Origin: Bacteroidales bacterium UBA1223
GTDB lineage: Bacteria > Bacteroidota > Bacteroidia > Bacteroidales > P3
Length of the DNA stretch: 11,770 nt
Assembly (NCBI GenBank): GCA_002309155.1
Contig: DBXB01000042.1
Span: 4,415 to 16,184 of the forward strand
Direction: 5' to 3'
The notes under the pieces: generated by a model
Told to the model about the DNA's origin: nothing
Databases searched by the model: none
Seen by the model: the letters and a program-made list of their open reading frames with translations, nothing else
Position numbers and translations under genes: made by a program
Part shown: positions 1 through 6,400 of the stretch, piece after piece
Layout of the letters: each line of letters starts with the position of its first letter
Numbering within the stretch: the first letter of the stretch is position 1

Positions 1-112
1 TAAGGTGTTAAGATGTTAAGGTGATATGGTGTTAAGATGTTAAGGTGATATGTTGATATGTTGATATGTTGATATGGTGATATGGTGATAAGGTGTTAAG
101 ATGTTAAGGTGA
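1..112. repeat. Octamer tandem array, 14 units, probably continuing upstream
   Basis: Fourteen consecutive 8-bp units fit the consensus TAWGRTGW (for example TAAGGTGT, TAAGATGT, TATGTTGA) with no slip in register. A higher-order 24-bp pattern is visible: TAAGGTGT-TAAGATGT-TAAGGTGA at 1-24 and 89-112, and with one substitution at 25-48, separated by five TATGTTGA/TATGGTGA units. The array starts at base 1, so it may extend out of the window. It holds no coding frame I believe in. Function unknown. Confidence 0.9.
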
Positions 113-120
113 TTAAACTT

Positions 121-169
121 TCAATTTTCAATTTTCAACCTTGAACCTTGAACTTTGAACTTTGAACTT
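121..169. repeat. Heptamer tandem array, 7 units, with orientation switch
   Basis: Seven 7-bp units in perfect register: TCAATTT twice, TCAACCT, TGAACCT, then TGAACTT three times. The core TTCAA (120, 127, 134) becomes TTGAA (141, 148, 155, 162) with the 7-bp phase kept, so the centre of the array is a phased palindrome able to form three 5-bp stems separated by 2-nt mismatches. The TTGAACT form differs at two of seven positions from the GTGACCT heptamer found at 4038-4162. Confidence 0.88.
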
Positions 170-172
170 TAT

Positions 173-199
173 GTCACAGGTCACAGGTCACAGGTCACG
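173..199. repeat. Heptamer array AGGTCAC/GTCACAG, about 4 units
   Basis: Three copies of GTCACAG followed by GTCAC, period 7. Read on the other strand this is GTGACCT, the unit of the large array at 4038-4162, so the two arrays lie in opposite orientation on either side of the B12 module. The stretch between this array and the promoter (200-309) is AT-rich and I see no gene, RNA or clear motif in it. Confidence 0.88.
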
Positions 200-309
200 A
201 TATCTTCTTACCTTTTAGTTTAATATTTAATCGTTACCCCACATAGTGTCAATACAATATCGACAGACATGCACAAAGTGTTTTAGTAAACGATATTTTT
301 ATACCATTA

Positions 310-341
310 TTGTGCGGTTTCCCTTTTTTTGTGTATTTTTG
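310..341 (+). promoter_or_regulatory. Bacteroidota-type promoter for the riboswitch-btuB-btuG transcript
   Basis: A TAnnTTTG -7 element (TATTTTTG, 334-341) is preceded by TTG at 310-312 with a 21-bp spacer, the usual layout for the primary sigma factor of Bacteroidota. The expected transcription start is about 6-8 bp downstream, close to 347, which is where the first paired strand of the cobalamin riboswitch begins. That agreement supports the call. Confidence 0.7.
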
Positions 342-346
342 CAACC

Positions 347-556
347 GGTTTGGTCGCCACACAGCAGAGACAATGTTATTGTAATTCAATAATATTAAAT
401 CTGTTGGGCGTCAAAAGGGAACAATGTGAAAATCATTGACAGTCCCGCTGCTGTAAGCTCCAAATCAAAGGTAGCCTACGTCATGCCACTGAGCATCGCC
501 ACAGACGCTTGGGAAGGCCGCAGGCTACTGGAGCAAGTCAGAAGACCTGCCAGACC
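347..556 (+). ncRNA. Cobalamin riboswitch aptamer
   Basis: The conserved blocks of the cobalamin riboswitch family (Rfam RF00174 type) occur in order: AAAAGGGAA at about 413-421, the P3 stem with AATG pairing CATT, CCCGCTGCTGTAA at about 452-465, GCCACTG at about 485, GGGAAGGC at about 511, and the B12 box AAGTCAGAAGACCTGCC at 535-551. The closing helices can be paired by eye: 347-351 with 552-556 (P1) and GGTC 352-355 with GACC 544-547 (P2), with TGCC bulged as in known members. A peripheral arm at 356-410 (355-410 if C355 pairs there instead of in P2), between P2 and P3, ends in a 10-bp hairpin (372-381 with 387-396). It binds adenosyl- or another cobalamin and should repress the downstream genes when B12 is plentiful. 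Confidence 0.95.
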
Positions 557-572
557 ATAAATAATTATCAAC

Positions 573-611
573 CACTGCCAATAGCAGTGACACTGTCCTC
601 GAGGAAAGGAC
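573..611 (+). promoter_or_regulatory. Riboswitch expression platform: two hairpins ahead of the btuB start
   Basis: Hairpin one is CACTGC (573-578) pairing GCAGTG (584-589) over a CAATA loop. Hairpin two is GTCCT (595-599) pairing AGGAC (607-611) over a 7-nt loop. The second covers the purine-rich GAGGAAAGGA just upstream of the ATG at 621, and neither hairpin is followed by a U-run. This favours control of translation initiation over transcription termination. In this riboswitch class a kissing-loop contact between an aptamer loop and such a hairpin is the known coupling; I infer it here. Confidence 0.65.
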
Positions 612-620
612 GATAATTAC

Positions 621-2702
621 ATGAGAAGAAAGAAAAACATAAGAAAGATATCATTACTGTTGGTGGCTTTAATATGCGAGGTCGCCCTTGTTATGCCGTT
701 GTCGGCACAGGACACCTCTAGCCATAACACAAGGCACCAGCTGGAACCCGTGGTGGTGAGACGCGACAAAAAGCCATCCCCCACCCTTTCCCAAGCCCCC
801 GTACAGATTGTTGACAATGAGAAAATGGAGCAGAGCGGCGCTTTGCTGCTCAGCGACGCATTGAAACACATGGCAGGCGTGACACTTAGGGATTACGGTG
901 GCATAGGAGGTATGAAGACCGTGTCGACCCGCGGACTTGGTAGTCAGTTCAGCACCCTTGCCATTGACGGCGTCACCGTCAACGACTGCCAAAACGGACA
1001 AGTAGACCTCGGTCGCTATATGCTGGGCAACAGCTCATACATCAGTCTGAGCAACGGTCAGCAAGACGAACTGTTGCTCTCGGCAAGGGCGACAGCAGCC
1101 GGAAGCATCATAAACATGGAGTCGAGAAAGCCTTTCTTCTATCCCGGACAGAAAGTCCATTTAAGGGCGGGAATAGAGGCTGGCAGTTTCGGACTATTGT
1201 CGCCATCCCTCGCCTACGAGCAGAGGCTGGGCAAGAAAATGTCATTGTCATTCTGGGGCAACTACACGCAGAGCAATGGCGACTACCCCTTCACCCTGTA
1301 TTACACGGCATCACACAACGACAGCAGCTCAGTGGAGAACAGGTCGAATTCGGCCATGAGACTGGGAACGGGCGATTTGACCCTGTTCTACTACCCATCA
1401 TCAAAACAGACTCTCAGCGTCAAGACGCATTACGTATATGGTTTCCACGAATTGCCCGGACCTGTGCTGTACTATTCCCAACGTGGCTCGGAGGAGACTC
1501 ATGAGCAACTCTTTTTCACTCAAGCCAAATATGTGTCTCACCAGAAGAAAACGGGCTTCCAGATTATCGGCAAATATCAGTACACCTACGACAAGTATGA
1601 AGACTTCCATGCCCAGACCATCTCACGATATCTGATGAACGAGTATAGTCAACAGGAAGAATACCTGTCCGCCTCGGCTTACTGGAGAGCATTCAAAGGC
1701 TTTACTCTCAGCATGTCAGGCGATGTTGCCATGGCCAGCATGGAAAGCAACCTGAGCAGAAACAACGATGTCAACCGACTGACCGTACTAGACGCCATAT
1801 CGATACAATACCACACCAAAAGTATCGACATCAAAGGCAATCTCCTTGCGACCATCGTTGACGAAGAGGCGAGCGACATCCCGGGGACCATCAAATACCG
1901 CAAAGTATCGCCCTATATAGGTGCCATAATCTCGCCACTTCGTCTTCTTGGACTGACCTCCGACTCAACAATGCAAAGGGATATCCGCATACGGTATTTC
2001 TTCAAAGAGAGTTACCGAGTGCCTAATTTCAACGAGCGATATTATTTTGTCATGCCACTCGACAGTCTCAGACCCGAATGCGCATCACAACACAACATCG
2101 GATTGACGATACCTTTATACAGCAAAACCGGCAACGACACCATACCTGGCAGAAGTTATTCCCTCACCATCGACGGATATCGCAACAGGGTAAAGGACAA
2201 GATAATAGCTGTGCCCCGACAGAATATGTTCATCTGGTCGACAATGAATCTCGGCATAGTCGACGTGACAGGATTGGACATCAGCGGACTCTACGACTGG
2301 CATTACAAGAAATGGGGGGTAGAGACCACGGTGACATACAGTTACCAAAAAGCCCTCGACCACAGCGACATCAACAACACTAAAATATACGACAACCAGA
2401 TACCATATACTCCCCGACACAGCGGTGGCGCCACTGTTTACATAAAGAATCCATGGATTAACATCGGATGGAACTGTATGGCTGTAGGCAAACGCTACAG
2501 TCAACAGGAGAACAGCGACGCATCGATGCTGCCGAGATATATCGACATGGGACTGACAGCAGACCACACCTTCGAACTCCCGCTGGGCGACTTGAGGATT
2601 CAGGCACAGGTCCTCAACCTCCTCGACGAACAGTATGAGATAGTGCGGTCTTACCCCATGATGGGGCGCAACTACAGAGTAAAGATTGTATTTGAATTTT
2701 GA
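621..2702 (+). CDS. btuB: TonB-dependent outer membrane cobalamin receptor, BtuB type
   Basis: Outer membrane beta-barrel that imports cobalamin into the periplasm using TonB/ExbBD energy. The 693-residue protein starts with a Sec signal peptide (charged residues 1-9, hydrophobic stretch to about 28, likely cleavage after A29). A TonB-box-like LEPVVV follows at 41-46, then a plug domain at about 58-165 (SDALKHMAGVTLRD, STRGLGSQFSTLAIDG) and a long barrel with alternating aromatic strands ending in a terminal Phe (KIVFEF). It has no N-terminal carboxypeptidase-like extension and no SusD partner, so it is BtuB-like and not SusC-like. Substrate assignment rests mainly on the cobalamin riboswitch directly upstream and the BtuG-type gene downstream. 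The ATG at 621 follows the RBS hairpin at 9 nt. Related corrinoids could be the true preferred ligand. Confidence 0.9.
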   Translation: MRRKKNIRKISLLLVALICEVALVMPLSAQDTSSHNTRHQLEPVVVRRDKKPSPTLSQAPVQIVDNEKMEQSGALLLSDALKHMAGVTLRDYGGIGGMKTVSTRGLGSQFSTLAIDGVTVNDCQNGQVDLGRYMLGNSSYISLSNGQQDELLLSARATAAGSIINMESRKPFFYPGQKVHLRAGIEAGSFGLLSPSLAYEQRLGKKMSLSFWGNYTQSNGDYPFTLYYTASHNDSSSVENRSNSAMRLGTGDLTLFYYPSSKQTLSVKTHYVYGFHELPGPVLYYSQRGSEETHEQLFFTQAKYVSHQKKTGFQIIGKYQYTYDKYEDFHAQTISRYLMNEYSQQEEYLSASAYWRAFKGFTLSMSGDVAMASMESNLSRNNDVNRLTVLDAISIQYHTKSIDIKGNLLATIVDEEASDIPGTIKYRKVSPYIGAIISPLRLLGLTSDSTMQRDIRIRYFFKESYRVPNFNERYYFVMPLDSLRPECASQHNIGLTIPLYSKTGNDTIPGRSYSLTIDGYRNRVKDKIIAVPRQNMFIWSTMNLGIVDVTGLDISGLYDWHYKKWGVETTVTYSYQKALDHSDINNTKIYDNQIPYTPRHSGGATVYIKNPWINIGWNCMAVGKRYSQQENSDASMLPRYIDMGLTADHTFELPLGDLRIQAQVLNLLDEQYEIVRSYPMMGRNYRVKIVFEF

Positions 2703-2703
2703 G

Positions 2704-2739
2704 AAAGGATTAAAAGGTTAAAAAGGTTGAAAAGGTTAA
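2704..2739. repeat. Purine-rich 9-mer array, 4 units
   Basis: Four 9-bp units AAAGGATTA, AAAGGTTAA, AAAGGTTGA, AAAGGTTAA start 2 bp after the btuB stop codon. The first of three different arrays packed into the 180-bp btuB-btuG gap. Function unknown. Confidence 0.75.
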
Positions 2740-2774
2740 AGATGGACCAAGGAAGAAGTTAGAGGATAGTTAAA

Positions 2775-2821
2775 TTTTCTAGAGTTTCTAGATATTCTAG
2801 AGTTTCTAGTAGTTCTAGAAA
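2775..2821. repeat. CTAG-containing 9-mer array, 5 units, self-complementary
   Basis: Five 9-bp units with CTAG in the same position of each (TTTTCTAGA, GTTTCTAGA, TATTCTAGA, GTTTCTAGT, AGTTCTAGA). Because TCTAGA is its own reverse complement, the array can fold on itself: TTTCTAGA at 2776-2783 pairs TCTAGAAA at 2814-2821, and TCTAGA at 2787-2792 pairs 2796-2801. CTAG is usually a rare tetranucleotide in bacteria, so five in 45 bp is striking. In the btuB-btuG mRNA this would be an intercistronic stem. Confidence 0.85.
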
Positions 2822-2830
2822 GAAAAAAAA

Positions 2831-2854
2831 GTTAAGGTTAAAGTTAAAGTTAAA
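2831..2854. repeat. Hexamer array GTTAAR, 4 units
   Basis: GTTAAG followed by three GTTAAA units, period 6, located 28 bp before the btuG start codon and preceded by a run of A. I see no TAnnTTTG promoter between btuB and btuG, so btuG probably depends on the riboswitch transcript. Confidence 0.8.
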
Positions 2855-2882
2855 TCATATCAACAAATAAAATCAACATACC

Positions 2883-3962
2883 ATGAAAAAAACATTTAGA
2901 CACATTTTGTTTGCGACACTCATCGCCACAATGCCATTATTTATTTCTTGCAAAGACGATGAGGGCGGCCAGGATCCTCAGCCGACCGACGAAGTTATTG
3001 AATTTGAAACCCCACGGTACATGGATTCCGACGGAGAGAATCTTTACATCACCTGCTACTACCCGACAGCAGTGGTACGCTTCAACACCAGCACCAGAAA
3101 GGTTACCGGAATATGCAACCTCGGAAAGTTCCATCCGGAAGGCATCGCCGCAGTCGGTGGCAAACTGTACATCGCCAGCAGCAATATCTCTGACGAAAAC
3201 TACAACTACAGCTACGACAACAAACTGTATGTGGTCGACATAGCATCGTTCACTCTCGTCGACAGCGTCATTGTCGGCGTCAACCCCAACAAGGTCAAAA
3301 AATTGGACAACAACCATATAGCCTTCAACACCCTTGGAGATTATTACAATGATTTCGGAGGCATGTACATTATGAACACCGACAACAAAGAAATCACAAA
3401 ACTCAGCACAGACCTCTACAATTTCGACACCTACAACGGTGATATCTACGGATATACAAGTCCTTACGGCACTCTTGGATTCTACAAAATCAGCGGAAGT
3501 AGTTTGACATCGAGCACTCTGGATATAAACCTCAGTGGAACCGACAACCCCTATGGCATCAATGTCAATCCCTACAATGGCGACATAATCATTGTTACCG
3601 ACGGCAACTATGTAGCCTCCGGCGACTGCTATGTCTTCACTAACAACGGTCAGACCCGTTTCTCAGCCCTGCCTCTCAGCAACCTGCCCTCAAAGGCTGT
3701 AGCCATCGACAATAACAACCTGCTGGTTCTTAACGAAGGCGGATGGGGCGCCAACAACGCCGAAGTGAGCCTTGTCGACGTCTCTGAATCCAGCGCAAAT
3801 GTAGACTTCTTCTCTTTCAACAACGGTCGTGGATTAGGTGATGTAGCCCAAGACATGATAATTGTCGGCAACAAGGCATACATCAGCGTATCATTCAGCA
3901 ACAGCATCGAAATAATGGATATTGCCACCGGCATTTCGACACGCTATGGCACTCTGAAATAA
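2883..3962 (+). CDS. btuG: Surface cobalamin-binding lipoprotein, BtuG type beta-propeller
   Basis: Cell-surface lipoprotein expected to bind B12 very tightly and pass it to the adjacent BtuB receptor. The 359-residue product has a lipoprotein signal peptide ending in the lipobox LFISC with the acylated Cys at 23. CKDDE follows, matching the acidic lipoprotein export signal that sends lipoproteins to the outer face in Bacteroidota. The rest is a repeat-built YncE/DUF5074-like beta-propeller: repeated units of the form G-x-LY(I/V) and VDV/VDI strands, such as GENLYITCYY, GKLYIASS, NKLYVVDI, NNLLVLNEGG, NKAYISVS and IEIMDIATG. Length and context (cobalamin riboswitch, BtuB gene immediately upstream) match BtuG proteins of gut Bacteroides. 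The A-rich ribosome-binding region before ATG 2883 is typical. The propeller fold alone would not give the substrate; the assignment rests on context. Confidence 0.87.
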   Translation: MKKTFRHILFATLIATMPLFISCKDDEGGQDPQPTDEVIEFETPRYMDSDGENLYITCYYPTAVVRFNTSTRKVTGICNLGKFHPEGIAAVGGKLYIASSNISDENYNYSYDNKLYVVDIASFTLVDSVIVGVNPNKVKKLDNNHIAFNTLGDYYNDFGGMYIMNTDNKEITKLSTDLYNFDTYNGDIYGYTSPYGTLGFYKISGSSLTSSTLDINLSGTDNPYGINVNPYNGDIIIVTDGNYVASGDCYVFTNNGQTRFSALPLSNLPSKAVAIDNNNLLVLNEGGWGANNAEVSLVDVSESSANVDFFSFNNGRGLGDVAQDMIIVGNKAYISVSFSNSIEIMDIATGISTRYGTLK

Positions 3963-3994
3963 GAATTATCACTCATTATCTTTATATGTTGATT

Positions 3995-4022
3995 CGGGCC
4001 GCAGAACTGCGGCCCGTTTTTT
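3995..4022 (+). terminator. Intrinsic terminator after btuG
   Basis: A GC-rich stem (CGGGCCGCA pairing TGCGGCCCG, GAAC loop) is followed by six T residues, 32 bp past the btuG stop codon. It should end the B12 transcript and insulate it from the gene at 4282. Confidence 0.92.
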
Positions 4023-4037
4023 ATTCCGTTTAATTTC

Positions 4038-4162
4038 GTGACCTGTGACCTGTGACCTGTGACCTGTGACCTGTGACCTGTGACCTGTGACCTGTGACCT
4101 GTGACCCGTGACCTGTGACCTGTGACCTGTGACCTGTGACCTGGACCTGTGACCTGTGACCT
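4038..4162. repeat. Large heptamer array GTGACCT, 18 units
   Basis: Fifteen in-register GTGACCT units (4038-4142, one carrying GTGACCC at 4101), a 6-nt unit that has lost a T (4143-4148), then two more full units. Near-identity of the units suggests recent expansion. The same heptamer in opposite orientation lies at 173-199. The open frames across it on both strands are repetitive by-products and not genes. Confidence 0.95.
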
Positions 4163-4174
4163 AATCGTATCACT

Positions 4175-4187
4175 GGTCACCGGTCAC
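4175..4187. repeat. Two inverted heptamer copies next to the array
   Basis: GGTCAC at 4175-4180 and CGGTCAC at 4181-4187 are reverse-orientation copies of the GTGACCT unit, 12 bp after the array ends. They could pair with any array unit to form a hairpin of variable loop size. Confidence 0.7.
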
Positions 4188-4199
4188 AAAAAAATCGCA

Positions 4200-4233
4200 T
4201 TGTCCTACTATTTCAGAAAAAATTGTATTTTTG
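4200..4233 (+). promoter_or_regulatory. Promoter for the membrane protein gene and rlmH
   Basis: A TATTTTTG -7 element (4226-4233) sits 48 bp before the ATG at 4282. A TTG at 4200-4202 is a candidate -33 element, though the 23-bp spacer is long. The 13-bp string TGTATTTTTGCAA around the -7 element is identical to that of the riboswitch promoter (332-344). Confidence 0.6.
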
Positions 4234-4281
4234 CAAATTATAAATATAGACCATTCAATTACCAAAACCTAAAGAGAAGAG

Positions 4282-5820
4282 ATGATGAAACCACGCAAAA
4301 CAAGAGTAGGCAAACCCGTTGTATTCTGCTGTGTCATAGCATCGATATTGCTGTTCACCGGATTATGCAAAGCGCTGTCCCAGAAAAACTCAATACCCAA
4401 AAAAGAGTCTCGATTCACCGTTCAGCAAAAGACCAAGATGGAATTCTTGCTGGGCAACGACACCACTTACCTGACCCTTGCCAAGGGCGAGTCGGTCCGC
4501 TTTCTCGGATACCGCCGGGCCAGTTATTATTTCCCCCACAAATTCCTCGTAGAAACAGATGATGGACAGCGTGGATATATCAACATCTCAGACCTTGACG
4601 TGCCGTTTGTTCACGAAAAAGACGGCGACACATTGCACATCAAGAAGATAGATAGCAAGAAGCGCAGATACATATACACCAAGCCAGATGGGAAAGAGGG
4701 CGAATTAGGCTTCGAGAAAGTATATCCTGTACTGTCCGACACCCTGCCCTACCTGATAGTGAGCAAGGATGGAGAATACTACATGTCGATTGAGAAGTTC
4801 GAGCGTCTCTATATCGGAAAATCCATTGAAGAAGTCGACGCACACTATATCCCTGCCTCACAGATATACCATGACAAGAAGGGAACTCGAGCATATTTCT
4901 ACAATTACATGATATTCAACGAGAAGACCGGTCATTTCAACCATCCATTAGTCACATACAACGACTCCCTTATCGCAACAAGCTATGAACTCATTGGCAA
5001 CCGAGGCAACAGCGGTGGATTGATGAAAATACTACCCCTCGTCACAAAGATATTGGATATCCCATTCTTCTCTGGACTTATCAGAGGTTCCTTTTACGTT
5101 CCCCGTATACCCGGCATGTCGCTTGCCAAAGCCGACCAACGCATATGGCAAATGTGGGTGGTTGGCATCTTTACCCTGCTATTAAATCTGATATGGTGGT
5201 TTTTCGCCGCGGCTTTCCCCGTGGTTCTTATAGGCTTTCTTATCCGCTTCAACTATCTCTTCTATCACCTCAGTGACGGAGTCCTTATCATCATCATCTC
5301 CATACTGGCATTGGTGTCGTTCTATATCTGGTGCGTACTCATGCTGTCATACGGAATGCTGTGGTTCTTACTGCCTATAATATTTTTCGCCTCCCTATGG
5401 GCATACCGTCTGGCATGCACACCACTTGACACCATACCCCACGACCGTTGTCTAGGTTGCCGAAGGATGTATTCCAACTATCTCGATCATTCCGACCTGA
5501 TAAAAGAATATGACCAATGGGAGGAACGAAGCTTCCTTGAGGACTCATACAAATCAGGCGAAAGGAGGTGGCAGACCTACACTGAGACCCGCTACTCTGA
5601 CGGTCACACAGAGACCTCCAACCGTAGGGATCACAAAGAGATTACCACGACACACGTATACGGCACCTACAATTGTCTAGTCCACTACTGGCATTACGAA
5701 CACCACTACTACTGCGACTATTGTGGCTATGACGAGGTTGTGCCCGAGACAAAAGAGCAGATTCTGGAGAAGCATAAAATAGGCACACATAGTACGACAA
5801 GCACACATCAAGTTTATTAG
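4282..5820 (+). CDS. Unrecognised membrane protein with periplasmic domain and split Cys-pair zinc site
   Basis: I do not recognise this 512-residue protein. Residues 12-32 form an N-terminal membrane segment or uncleaved signal. Residues 52-105 resemble a bacterial SH3-like domain ending in GYINISDL. Residues about 178-213 (YIGKSIEEVDAHYIPAS then YFYNYMIFN) recall the BamE/SmpA pattern, a weak similarity. Three or four hydrophobic helices follow at about 289-321, 333-352 and 354-378. The C-terminal region has a CxxC at 390-393 (CLGC) and another at 478-481 (CDYC), separated by a charged His/Tyr/Thr-rich insert of 84 residues. That would fit a zinc ribbon interrupted by an insertion. Start: ATG 4282, with ATG 4285 equally possible. 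rlmH begins 12 bp downstream, so the two genes are likely co-transcribed, but nothing links the functions. Confidence 0.85.
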   Translation: MMKPRKTRVGKPVVFCCVIASILLFTGLCKALSQKNSIPKKESRFTVQQKTKMEFLLGNDTTYLTLAKGESVRFLGYRRASYYFPHKFLVETDDGQRGYINISDLDVPFVHEKDGDTLHIKKIDSKKRRYIYTKPDGKEGELGFEKVYPVLSDTLPYLIVSKDGEYYMSIEKFERLYIGKSIEEVDAHYIPASQIYHDKKGTRAYFYNYMIFNEKTGHFNHPLVTYNDSLIATSYELIGNRGNSGGLMKILPLVTKILDIPFFSGLIRGSFYVPRIPGMSLAKADQRIWQMWVVGIFTLLLNLIWWFFAAAFPVVLIGFLIRFNYLFYHLSDGVLIIIISILALVSFYIWCVLMLSYGMLWFLLPIIFFASLWAYRLACTPLDTIPHDRCLGCRRMYSNYLDHSDLIKEYDQWEERSFLEDSYKSGERRWQTYTETRYSDGHTETSNRRDHKEITTTHVYGTYNCLVHYWHYEHHYYCDYCGYDEVVPETKEQILEKHKIGTHSTTSTHQVY

Positions 5821-5832
5821 TAAGCCCTTACA

Positions 5833-6306
5833 ATGAATATCAAACTGGTTGTAGTCGGGAAGACCGACGAGAAATATCTGCAAGAGGGTATCAGTCTCTA
5901 TGAACAGCGTCTGACTCATTATGTGAATTTCTCGATAGTAACAATTCCCGCCTTGAAAGATCAGAAGGGAGCCTCACCTGCAGAGATTCGTGAGCGCGAG
6001 GCATCACTAATACTGAAACAGATTGACAAAGCCGACCGCATCGTGTTGCTTGACGAACATGGGAAACAGTACACCTCCATAACGTTCTCACAATACATGC
6101 AGAAACAGATGAATGCCGGTCTGCGCAATCTGACATTCGTCATTGGCGGAGCATTCGGGTTCGCACCTGCGATATACGATGCCGCCAACGACAAACTCTC
6201 ACTCTCCTCGATGACTTTCAACCACCAGATGGTCCGGCTATTCTTTGTGGAACAACTATATAGAGCCTACACCATACTCAACCACGAACCGTATCACAAT
6301 GAATAA
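5833..6306 (+). CDS. rlmH: 23S rRNA (pseudouridine-1915 N3)-methyltransferase RlmH
   Basis: SPOUT-family enzyme that uses S-adenosylmethionine to methylate N3 of pseudouridine 1915 in helix 69 of 23S rRNA, acting on assembled 70S ribosomes as a homodimer. The 157-residue length is standard. Hallmarks are the N-terminal MNIKLVVVGKT strand, LDEHGK at 73-78, the SAM-binding IGGAFG at 104-109 in the trefoil knot, the conserved SSMTFNHQMVRLFFVEQLYRA helix region at 125-145 and the C-terminal YHNE that closes the active site. It lies 12 bp after the membrane protein gene with no promoter between, so it is probably the second gene of that operon. Nothing looks damaged. Confidence 0.97.
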   Translation: MNIKLVVVGKTDEKYLQEGISLYEQRLTHYVNFSIVTIPALKDQKGASPAEIREREASLILKQIDKADRIVLLDEHGKQYTSITFSQYMQKQMNAGLRNLTFVIGGAFGFAPAIYDAANDKLSLSSMTFNHQMVRLFFVEQLYRAYTILNHEPYHNE

Positions 6307-6339
6307 ACAACCAATCTTTACCAATATCATTTTTTATCG

Positions 6340-6347
6340 TATATTTG
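6340..6347 (+). promoter_or_regulatory. Promoter -7 element for the DRTGG-PHP operon
   Basis: TATATTTG matches the Bacteroidota TAnnTTTG element and lies 53 bp before the ATG at 6401. I see no convincing -33 element. Confidence 0.55.
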
Positions 6348-6400
6348 TAAATTATCAAAAACAACAGACACACAGATAAAACACTTAATAACAAACATAT

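Noticed and set aside
573..611. Intrinsic terminator as riboswitch output
   Set aside because: Neither hairpin is followed by a run of T, while the second masks the ribosome-binding region.
2115..2567. Long open frame opposite btuB
   Set aside because: It lies entirely inside a well-supported receptor gene, and its product shows no recognisable domain.
621..3962. SusC/SusD-type polysaccharide utilisation locus
   Set aside because: The receptor lacks the SusC N-terminal extension, the lipoprotein is a beta-propeller and not a SusD-type helical fold, and a cobalamin riboswitch precedes it.
4038..4162. CRISPR array
   Set aside because: The units are 7 bp and directly adjacent, with no spacers and no cas genes nearby.
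4038..4162. Iteron-type replication origin
   Set aside because: No replication initiator gene and no other plasmid functions; all neighbours look chromosomal.
3944..4180. Protein-coding frame with repeated HRSQVTG peptide on the minus strand
   Set aside because: It is only the heptamer array read in frame, and it overlaps the btuG terminator.
173..4187. Transposon with terminal inverted repeats
   Set aside because: No transposase or integrase lies between the inverted heptamer arrays, and no target-site duplication is evident.
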